Shown: one piece after another, positions 25,127 to 32,868 of the stretch
Position numbering within the stretch: the first letter of the stretch is position 1
How the letters are laid out: the number at the start of each line of letters is the position of its first letter
From: Rubrivivax sp.
GTDB lineage: Bacteria; Pseudomonadota; Gammaproteobacteria; Burkholderiales; Burkholderiaceae_C
DNA length: 64,000 nucleotides
Assembly (NCBI GenBank): GCA_030653385.1
Contig: JAURZM010000048.1
Coordinates: 62,001 to 126,000, forward strand
Reading direction: 5' to 3'
Program-made: the position numbers and the translations under genes
Notes under the pieces: generated by a model
The model's database searches: none
What the model saw: the letters and a program-made list of their open reading frames with translations, nothing else
What the model was told of the DNA's origin: nothing

Positions 25127-27562
25127 TCAGGTGTTGCCGCGAGCAAAAGCCGCCACCGCCTGGTCCCGCAGGCCGCGCACCAGGGCCAGGTCGGCTTCTC
25201 CCACCTTCAGTGTCCCGGCCTCCAGCTTGTCGGCGTAGATCAGGCCGATTGGCTGACCCTTCACCATCATCGGCAGCAGCAGAAAGCTGGCTGCATTGAC
25301 CCGCTGGCGGTACCAGGGTGGCAGACGGTTGGCGACCGACTTGCTGTCGGCGATCAGCAGGTCGGCACCTTTGGCGCACAGCGCAGCGAACAGGTCGGTG
25401 CTGGCGCTGGCGTCGGGTGCAATGCGGAAGGCGCTGCTGATGTCGGACGAACCCTTGCCCAGCGCCACCCGGCCCAACAGCAGGCCGCTGCGCGGGTCGC
25501 GAAGGCAGAAGACCACCGATCGCAAGTCCAGGGCCTGGTGCAAGGTTTCCAGCACCAGGTTGAGCACCTCGTTCAGGCGCAGCTTGCGCTGCGACACCGC
25601 CAGCTTGACGGCTTCGAGCCCTTCGCTCAGGCAGGCCACCCGGCCGGCTTGGGCTTCGGCGGCTGCCACCTGGTCCCCTGTTGCTGCCGGTTTGCCACTC
25701 TTGGGCACCACCAGCGTGCGGTCGTCGCCGGCGGCGGCGACGGCTGTTGGCGGCGCCACCGTGTCCTGCAACAGGCGCCGCGCCGGCGCGCCCGGTGCCA
25801 CGTGCAAGCCCATGGCCTGGGCCATGCCCGACAAGCGGGCACGTGCCGCCTGGGCACAGCCCACGATGTCTTTCGGCTGCAGGCCCAGCGCAGCGGCATA
25901 GGTTTCGGCCACGACGTTCAGCGCCGCCACCTGTGCTTCGCCGTCGGCGCCGAGCATGGCATCGGTCAGCGCGTTGGCACCGCGGGCCAGCCAGCGCATG
26001 CGTTCAACGCCGTGGTCGACACGGCGGTCGACCGCCCGGCTGGGCACTTCACCCTCGGGCAAGCGCAAGGCCCGCTGCAAGGTGTCGGGCAGGCCCCAGG
26101 CCTTGGCCACCCCTGCCCCCAGGTCGTCGAAGCCCAGGCCCAGCACCTTGCGTGCCGCCGATTCACGGGCGGCAGCCGTTGCCGGGCCCTGGGCCAGTTG
26201 CTGGCGGATCTGCAGCGCTTCTTCCTGGAAGTAGTACTCGGTGAGCAGACGGCCGAGGTTCTGGAACATCGCGGCCAGGAAAACCTCTTCGCTTTCGCGT
26301 GCCACCGGCGTCAGGTCACCGGCCAGCGTGCCGGCCATCAGCGCACGCAGAAATTCTTCCTTCAGCTGCGCGGCGTGGCCCTTGTCGCCCATGTGTTCGA
26401 GCAGGATCACCGACAGCGCCATGTTGCGGATACCGGCAAAACCCACCAGCGCCACCGCACGCGACACCGTGCTGATGCCACCCCCGGCGGCCGAGGTGAA
26501 GTGCACGGTGTTGACCATGCGCAGCAGCTTGTTGGTCAGCGCGACGTCCTTCAGGATCTCGCCCGTCAGGCTGGCCAGGCTTTCGGTCTCGGACATGGCC
26601 ACCCGCTGGATGCGCACGACCGAGCTCGACAGGGCCGGGAAGTCGGTCTTGTGGCGCATGCGCCGCAGCAGGAAGTCCAGCGTGGCATGGCTGTCGGTGC
26701 CGGCAGCGGCGGCTTCCTGCGGCGTCAGCCAGGCCGCCAGGGCGGCGTGCATGGAACGGGCGCTGTCGTAGCGTGCCGCGCTGTCGCGCGCCAGGGCACG
26801 CTGCACGATGCCACGCAGCGTGTCGTCCACCTTCACGTGTGCGGGCAGCAGCAGGTCTTCGGTCTGCACCCGGGCAATCGCGCGGTAGGGGTCGTTTTCG
26901 CGCATCAGCGGTGCGCCGGCCAGCAACTCGCCCAGCAGCACACCCGCAGAAAACACATCCATCACCGGCATCGGTGTTTCGCCCCGAGCGGCTTCGGGCG
27001 ACATGTAGCCAGGGGTGCCGACGATGAGGCCGTCACCCGACGGCGGCGCTGAAGCACTGCGCCGGCCACCGGGGACCACACGTGCCGCGATGCCGAAGTC
27101 CATCACGCGCGCACGGCCGTCGCCGCCCAGCAGGATGTTGGACGGTTTCAGGTCGCGGTGCACGATGCCTTGTTCGTGGGCTGCCGCCAGCGCGTCCAGC
27201 ACACCCATCACCAGCGTGGCCGCTTCGCGTGCCGGCAAGGAAGGCCGCTGGCGGCGCTGTTCGTGCAGCGTCGGCCCCGGCACGTATTCGAAGACCAGGT
27301 AAGGCTGGCCGTCGAATTCATCGGCTTCGAACACCGGCACGATGTTGGGGTGGGTCAGGCGGCTGACGGCACGGGCTTCGTTGAGCCACTCATGGCGTGT
27401 GGTTGCGTCGGCGTCGGCACTCAGCAGCTTGACCGCCACTTCGCGGTCCAGGCGCGGGTCGTGGGCCAGCCAGACCGTGGCCTGGGCGCCGCGGCCCAGC
27501 TCGCGCAGCAGCTGAAAGCGCGCCAGTTCACGCCCAACTGGCGGTGGCAACACGGCGCTCAA
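25127..27562 (-). CDS. Serine/threonine protein kinase with HDOD and GAF domains
   Basis: An 811-residue three-domain protein. Residues 12-280 are a complete Hanks-type kinase: glycine loop LGRGAQATV, Lys45 in VAVK, HRDLKPSN with Asp137 and Asn142, DFG with Asp155, GTPGYMSPE near 182. Residues about 295-480 form an HDOD domain (LLRRMRHKTDFPALSSSV, LTNKLLRMVNTVHF, AVALVGFAGIRNMALSVILLEHM). Residues about 655-805 resemble a GAF domain (LNLVLETLHQALDLRSVVFCLRD, PIGLIYADKLEAG). There is no membrane helix. HDOD proteins usually act in output of c-di-GMP, motility or stress circuits; the kinase target is unknown. Its ATG overlaps the stop of the upstream pseudokinase gene, implying coupled synthesis. 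The combination of kinase, HDOD and GAF is unusual. Confidence 0.88.
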   Translation of the reverse strand: MSAVLPPPVGRELARFQLLRELGRGAQATVWLAHDPRLDREVAVKLLSADADATTRHEWLNEARAVSRLTHPNIVPVFEADEFDGQPYLVFEYVPGPTLHEQRRQRPSLPAREAATLVMGVLDALAAAHEQGIVHRDLKPSNILLGGDGRARVMDFGIAARVVPGGRRSASAPPSGDGLIVGTPGYMSPEAARGETPMPVMDVFSAGVLLGELLAGAPLMRENDPYRAIARVQTEDLLLPAHVKVDDTLRGIVQRALARDSAARYDSARSMHAALAAWLTPQEAAAAGTDSHATLDFLLRRMRHKTDFPALSSSVVRIQRVAMSETESLASLTGEILKDVALTNKLLRMVNTVHFTSAAGGGISTVSRAVALVGFAGIRNMALSVILLEHMGDKGHAAQLKEEFLRALMAGTLAGDLTPVARESEEVFLAAMFQNLGRLLTEYYFQEEALQIRQQLAQGPATAAARESAARKVLGLGFDDLGAGVAKAWGLPDTLQRALRLPEGEVPSRAVDRRVDHGVERMRWLARGANALTDAMLGADGEAQVAALNVVAETYAAALGLQPKDIVGCAQAARARLSGMAQAMGLHVAPGAPARRLLQDTVAPPTAVAAAGDDRTLVVPKSGKPAATGDQVAAAEAQAGRVACLSEGLEAVKLAVSQRKLRLNEVLNLVLETLHQALDLRSVVFCLRDPRSGLLLGRVALGKGSSDISSAFRIAPDASASTDLFAALCAKGADLLIADSKSVANRLPPWYRQRVNAASFLLLPMMVKGQPIGLIYADKLEAGTLKVGEADLALVRGLRDQAVAAFARGNT

Positions 27563-29472
27563 TGTGCTGCCCCGCCGCTGGCACGGGCCGCCGCGGCCTG
27601 GCGCAAGCCGCCAGCCGCTGTTGGCGGGTGCTCTTCCAGCAGGTCCAGCGGTGCCGGCATGGTCTGCGCGATGGGTTCGGCGGGCGGTGCGCTGCCACCC
27701 TGCAGTGCAGCCTGAAGGTCACGCAGGTGCAGGTTCAGCGCACGACCGTAACGCTGCACCACACGCTGCAGCGCGCCCAGCACACGCGGTGCCGGCAGCG
27801 ACAGCGCATCGACGGCTTCGTTGGCACAACTGGCCACGCCACGCAGCAGGTCGTCGTCGCTGTCCAGGCTGCGCACCGGGGTGGCCGTGGGCATGCGGCG
27901 GATCATCGCCAGCACGCTGTCGTCCAAGCCCCAGTGGCGGGCGACTGCCGCGCCGATGGCTTCGATGTCGGTGCCCAGCACGGCGTAGGCAGCGGCTTCT
28001 TCAGCCATGCCGGCTTCGTCGGGTTCACCTTCGCGGCTGGACGGCACGGCCTGCATCAGGCGGTGGATCTGCTGCGCTTCGTCGGCAAAGTGGTAACGCA
28101 CCACCAGGCGCCCCAGGTTCTGCAGCAAGGTGATCAGGTAGACCACTTCGCCGTCGTAGCCCGCCGGGCGCAGCGCCAGCGCCACACGGCCGGCCTTGCG
28201 GCAGCGTTCGATCTGGCGTGTGAGTTCCTTGGCACCTTCTTCTGCCAGCGGCCCCGGCCAATCGCGCAGCGCCAGCGCGGCACGGCGCACACCGTCCAGC
28301 CCCAGCATGGCGATGGCGCGGCGCACGGTCAGCACCGGGCCGCTGCCGGCCACCTGCGCGCCCCGCACCTGGGCGGTGTTCACCAGGCGCAGCAGCTCGA
28401 AGGACAGCGCCAGGTCTTCCAGCACCACCTCGGCCAACTCGTTGGTGCGCTCACGTTCCATCAAAGTCAGGCGCGCGGCACGGGCTGCTGCACCCGGTGA
28501 AGAAGGCAGAACACCCGCCACTCGCATCTTGTCGGCCAGCAGCGCCAGCGGGCCGCCGTCGGTGCTGGACTCGGTCTGCAGCCAGCCTTCCAAGGCGCGC
28601 AGCAACGTGCGGGCATTGCGGTAGCGCTGGCGCTCCTGGCGGTCGGTCGAGCGGTTGGCAATGGCACGCAGCGGCTCGGCAATCGGGTGCGCAGAAGTCC
28701 ACGGCAGGCGCACGCTGTCGCGCCCGACCGGGCCGCAGTGCGGCGGCAGGCGCTGGATGAGTTTGCCGATGTCGGCTTCTTCCTGACCCTCGGTGCCCAC
28801 CAGCAGGCCGTGCAGCAGCACGCCCACGGCCAGCACGTCGCGTTCGGCCGCTTCGCGCTGCAGCCTCAAAGTGGCGGTTTCGCCGGGTGCGGTCTGGCTG
28901 CCGGAGCCGCTGGCGCGCTGCCAGGCACGCTCGGCAGCCACGGCCAGGCCGGCCACGCGCACCTGGCCGCTGTCGGAGACCAGCACCAGATAGGGTTGCA
29001 GATCGTGGTGCGAAACGCCCGCTTCGTGCGCAAAGGCCAGGCCGCGCAGCGTTTGTGCGGTCAGTTCAGCGGCTTCGGTGCCCGGCAGGCCCTTGCGGGT
29101 GGCGCGGTCCTGCAGCGTCGCCGCGTCGCGCGGGTCGTAGGCCACATAGGGCCAGCCGTCCTGCACACCCACCTCGACCACGGCCGCCAGCCGCGGGTGG
29201 CTCAGGCGCGAAGCCTGACGCACCGCCTGCTGCCAGAGTTCCAGCGCCACGGCGTCGGCCGGCTGAACCCGCGGCAGCACCAGCACCAGTTCCTGGCCAC
29301 TGCGCGGGTCGGTCACGCGCCAGGCCATCGTCAGCTCGCTCTTGCCCAGCAACTTCAACAGCTGCAAGCGGCCGAACCAGCGCACGGCGTTGCCACGCGC
29401 GGGGGCGGGCGCGGCAGAGGGCGCGGCAGGTGAGGCACCGGCTGCGGTCGGGTCGGATGACGGTGCAGGCAT
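27559..29472 (-). CDS. Pseudokinase-HDOD protein, paralogue of the downstream kinase
   Basis: A 637-residue protein with the same first two domains as its neighbour. After a Pro/Ala-rich tail, residues 30-325 align with the kinase but have lost the catalytic set: the glycine loop reads LLGKSELTMAW, the VAVK lysine is Val65, HRDLKPSN is HHDLQPYL (Asp157 kept, Asn lost), and DFG is GLA at 175-177. The HDOD domain follows (LMERERTNELAEVVLEDLALSFELLRLVNTAQV, AIAMLGLDGVRRAALALRD, near 345-430). It ends in a Pro/Ala-rich segment without GAF. An ATG at 29472 is chosen over the open frame's earlier start because its family-like part begins after it. It probably regulates or scaffolds the active kinase. 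Confidence 0.82.
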   Translation of the reverse strand: MPAPSSDPTAAGASPAAPSAAPAPARGNAVRWFGRLQLLKLLGKSELTMAWRVTDPRSGQELVLVLPRVQPADAVALELWQQAVRQASRLSHPRLAAVVEVGVQDGWPYVAYDPRDAATLQDRATRKGLPGTEAAELTAQTLRGLAFAHEAGVSHHDLQPYLVLVSDSGQVRVAGLAVAAERAWQRASGSGSQTAPGETATLRLQREAAERDVLAVGVLLHGLLVGTEGQEEADIGKLIQRLPPHCGPVGRDSVRLPWTSAHPIAEPLRAIANRSTDRQERQRYRNARTLLRALEGWLQTESSTDGGPLALLADKMRVAGVLPSSPGAAARAARLTLMERERTNELAEVVLEDLALSFELLRLVNTAQVRGAQVAGSGPVLTVRRAIAMLGLDGVRRAALALRDWPGPLAEEGAKELTRQIERCRKAGRVALALRPAGYDGEVVYLITLLQNLGRLVVRYHFADEAQQIHRLMQAVPSSREGEPDEAGMAEEAAAYAVLGTDIEAIGAAVARHWGLDDSVLAMIRRMPTATPVRSLDSDDDLLRGVASCANEAVDALSLPAPRVLGALQRVVQRYGRALNLHLRDLQAALQGGSAPPAEPIAQTMPAPLDLLEEHPPTAAGGLRQAAAARASGGAAH

Positions 29473-29580
29473 GACACTGAATTGAACCGTGCAGACCGAC
29501 GGCGCAAACCCCGGAACAGCGGTACGAAGGTCCAACAGTTCGGTCGGCGCGCCGCACCACACGCCCTGCCCCGGCCGACG

Positions 29581-32500
29581 TCAGACCTCGACCACCTGCC
29601 CCTGCCCGGTGATGAAGGCACCGCGAACCACCTCGCCCACTTGCAGCGCCGACACCGCCGCCATGTAGCGCAGCATCTGGTCGCGGTAAGCCTGCACCGT
29701 GGCCGGGTCGGCCTGCAGTTTGTAGTCCAGCACCCACCAGGTAGGCGCGGTTTCACCTGCGCTCTGCAGCGCCACCAGGCGGTCGATGCGCAAGGCTTCG
29801 CCGCCCCAGGTCACCGGCACTTCGTTGCCAGCCCAGCGCAGTGCAGGGCCTTCGAAAAAGCGGCGGCAGGCGGCGCTGTCCAGCACGGCAGACGCCAGTT
29901 GTGCCACGCGTGCCGCCTGGCGCGGTGGCAGCCCGAAGAGCAGAGCCGCCGCCTGGCCGGCGGCTGGCAAAGCGGCCCGCGTCTGGGCGGCCAAGGGGCC
30001 GGCGGCCCATTCCAGCACACGGTGCACGGCACGGCCCAGGCGTGCGGCTGCTTCGTCTTGTGTCACGTCGTCCGGTGGCTGCAACTCGGTGGCGGGGGCG
30101 GGCAGGCGTTGAAACGTGGGCTGGACCACCACGTCGACCGAATTGGGCGGCGCACCAGCCGCTTGTGTCTGCGGCTCCCAGGCCGTGGCATGCGCCTCGA
30201 CCCTTTGCCACCACGGCTGGCCGGGGTCGCGGGCATGGGGTTCGGCGCGGCTGAAGACCAGCCACTCGCGGGCCCGTGTCATGGCCACGTACAGGCCATT
30301 CAGTTCTTCGCGGTCCTGGGCCGCCGTTTCGGTGACCCAAAGCTCGCGCAGCGAAGGCGCCATCTCGTCCACGCTGCGCACGAAGGCCACGCGGCGCGGT
30401 GCGTGGCGATCCACTGGCCAGTCCACCAGCACGGCGGCGCGCAGGCTCTTGCGGCGTTCCGGGTCGGCGTCGGCCACCAGCACGGCGCGGGCTTCCAGGC
30501 CCTTGGCGCCATGCACGGTGAGCAGCTGAACCGCGTCGGCAGGCGCCACACCCGGCGCACGCAGCCGCCCCGCGCGCAGGGCGCGCACCAGGCCATACAC
30601 GGACGAAAAACGTCCACCTTCGTGTTGCAGGGCGGCCGCCAGCAAGGCGTTCACCGCATGCAGCGCGCCGCGGCGGCGGGCCGCCGGCACAGCGGCGGCC
30701 ACCCGCGCCAGCACATCACCCTGGTGCACGATCTGGTCCAGCAGGTCGTGGGGAGGCAAAGACAAGCCCCGCCAGCGCGACAGCAGGCGGCGCGCCCTTT
30801 GCAGTTCGGCGCTGGGCGGCTCCGCGTGTTCATCGCTCGGGTCCATCAGCGCCATCAGCCACGCACGCTTGGGCCGCGACTCGATGGCCGCTGACTGTTG
30901 CGACAACCAAAGCAGGTCGTCGTCGCTGGCGCCGAAGATCGGGCTGCGCAGGGCACGCGCCAGGCTCAGGTCGTGCCCGGGCGAAGCGATGACGTCCAGC
31001 ACCGCCACCAGGTCCAGCGCTTCGGGTGATTCGTGCAACGCCAGCGGCTCGGCCACGACGTGCGGGATACCCGCGTCGGCCAGCGCCTGCGCCACGTGCG
31101 CCAAGGTGCTGCGCTTGCGCGACAGCACCATCACATCGCCGGCTTGCAAAGCATGGTCGACCAGCAGCGTGGCCACGCCGGCCGCCACCTGCTGCGCTTC
31201 CTGGGCCCGCAGCAGCTGTTCGGCTTCGGTGCGCGGCTGGGTCAGCGAATCGCGCCAGACCTCGGGGTCGGCGCCCTGCCCCACCGCCGCCGTTCGCAGC
31301 ACACCCGGCAGCCGCAAGACATGGCCGTGGGCGACGGAGTCGGTGGTGTGTGTGCGGTAAGGCCCCCACGCGCCCTGCTGCGCAGCGCTTTCGAAGACCT
31401 GGTTCAGCGCTTCGATGACAGCCGGTGCGTTGCGCCGTGTGTGGTCGCACTGCAGCACGCTGCCGTCCATGGCCTGCACGACGAAGTCGCGCGCGGCTTC
31501 GAAGACACGCGGCTCGGCACCGCGGAAACGGTAGATGCTCTGCTTGGGGTCACCGACGATGAACAGCGCCAGCGGCTGCTGCCCGCTCAGGCCCCCGCCG
31601 GCCCCGGCGTAGGACGACAACCAGCCCTGCAGCACCTGCCACTGCAGCGGGTTGGTGTCCTGGAACTCATCGATCAGCACATGGCGCAGGCGCTGGTCCA
31701 GCCTTTCCTGCACCCAGCCGGCCATGACGCTGTCGCCCAGCATCGTTTCGGCGGCACGCTCCAGGTCGGGCATGTCGATCAGGCCACGCTGACGTTTCAG
31801 CGCCGCGTATTCGGTGCGCAGCACACGCCACAGGCGCAGCAGCGCCAACTGGTCGATGTGCGCACGCTGCTGCACGGCCATGTCCTGCAGCGACTGCAGG
31901 CCGTCCATCACGGCCTGCTGCAGCGGCGTGTCGCCCAGCTTCTTGCGCGGCGTGCCGGCTTTTGTGTACAGCGCGTCGATGGCCAGCGCCAGCGCTTGCT
32001 CAGGCGTCGCCGCCGCCAGCGCAGCCAGCAGGCCGCGTGCGGCTTGTTGCGCTGCTGCCGCCTTGGCCTTGCCCAGTTCCGCGGCCAAGGCCGCGATGTC
32101 ACGCGCCAGATCACCGGTCTGCACCAGGCAAGCAGGGCTGGCCACGTGTGCACAGGCTGGCCAGATCTGCGCCGCCGGTGGCACTGCGGTTTCGGCAGCG
32201 CCGACGTCGTCGGCACGGGCCAGCTCGGGGCTGCGTTCCCAGGCCGCCTGCAGCCAGTCCAGCACCGTGCCGCGGCGGTGGCGCTGCACCAGCGCGATGT
32301 AGTCGGCACGCAAATCGGCATTGGCCTGCACACGCCGGTGCAGGCGCTTGAACAGTTCGGCCTGCAACGCCTGCGTGTCTTCGAGCAGTTCGTACTGCGC
32401 GGGCAGGTTCAGCTGTTCCAGCAGCGCCAGCGGAGCGTGGCTCAGCAGTTGGGCAAACCAGGCGTGGAAGGTGCGCACCTCGACGGCGCGGCCGTCGAGC

Positions 32501-32868
32501 AGCAGGCGTTCGTGCAAGGCACCCAGCGCGTCGGCGTGTTCGTGCGCCTGGCGTGGCGTCATGCCACGGTCGACCAGCGCCTGCTCGCGTTGCGCGGGTG
32601 TGCTGTGGGCGGCACAGAAATCCGCCAGCCATTCCTGCAGCCGCGACCGCATTTCGCCTGCGGCCTTGCGGGTGTAGGTGATGGCCAGTATCTGCTGCGG
32701 CTCGGTGCCTGCCAGCAGCGCGCGCAGGATGCGCGAGACCAGCATCCAGGTCTTGCCGGCGCCGGCACAGGCTTCGACCGCGACGCTGCGCGCCGGGTCG
32801 CAGGCCCGTGCGTAGAACTGCCCGGCGCTGGCCGGCTGGCCATCGATGCGGTAGGCCGGTGCCGTCAT
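29581..32868 (-). CDS. addA: UvrD-like helicase/nuclease, AddA-type
   Basis: A 1095-residue double-strand-break repair helicase-nuclease. SF1A helicase motifs are visible: Walker A EACAGAGKTWMLVSRIL (about 33-49), motif Ia ILAITYTRKAAGEMRSRL, motif II LIDEFQDTNPLQW near 395, motif III FIVGDPKQSIYRFRGAE, motif V LLTVHGAKGLEA, motif VI LYVAMTRAREWLVFSR. The C-terminal PD-(D/E)XK nuclease has LRIDRLVAL and VLDYK. This combination in one chain is AddA-like (RecB-like). It starts with an ATGA overlap after the AddB-type gene, matching the AddAB complex that resects ends and loads RecA. It is followed 109 bases later by the pseudokinase gene. Confidence 0.88.
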   Translation of the reverse strand: MTAPAYRIDGQPASAGQFYARACDPARSVAVEACAGAGKTWMLVSRILRALLAGTEPQQILAITYTRKAAGEMRSRLQEWLADFCAAHSTPAQREQALVDRGMTPRQAHEHADALGALHERLLLDGRAVEVRTFHAWFAQLLSHAPLALLEQLNLPAQYELLEDTQALQAELFKRLHRRVQANADLRADYIALVQRHRRGTVLDWLQAAWERSPELARADDVGAAETAVPPAAQIWPACAHVASPACLVQTGDLARDIAALAAELGKAKAAAAQQAARGLLAALAAATPEQALALAIDALYTKAGTPRKKLGDTPLQQAVMDGLQSLQDMAVQQRAHIDQLALLRLWRVLRTEYAALKRQRGLIDMPDLERAAETMLGDSVMAGWVQERLDQRLRHVLIDEFQDTNPLQWQVLQGWLSSYAGAGGGLSGQQPLALFIVGDPKQSIYRFRGAEPRVFEAARDFVVQAMDGSVLQCDHTRRNAPAVIEALNQVFESAAQQGAWGPYRTHTTDSVAHGHVLRLPGVLRTAAVGQGADPEVWRDSLTQPRTEAEQLLRAQEAQQVAAGVATLLVDHALQAGDVMVLSRKRSTLAHVAQALADAGIPHVVAEPLALHESPEALDLVAVLDVIASPGHDLSLARALRSPIFGASDDDLLWLSQQSAAIESRPKRAWLMALMDPSDEHAEPPSAELQRARRLLSRWRGLSLPPHDLLDQIVHQGDVLARVAAAVPAARRRGALHAVNALLAAALQHEGGRFSSVYGLVRALRAGRLRAPGVAPADAVQLLTVHGAKGLEARAVLVADADPERRKSLRAAVLVDWPVDRHAPRRVAFVRSVDEMAPSLRELWVTETAAQDREELNGLYVAMTRAREWLVFSRAEPHARDPGQPWWQRVEAHATAWEPQTQAAGAPPNSVDVVVQPTFQRLPAPATELQPPDDVTQDEAAARLGRAVHRVLEWAAGPLAAQTRAALPAAGQAAALLFGLPPRQAARVAQLASAVLDSAACRRFFEGPALRWAGNEVPVTWGGEALRIDRLVALQSAGETAPTWWVLDYKLQADPATVQAYRDQMLRYMAAVSALQVGEVVRGAFITGQGQVVEV

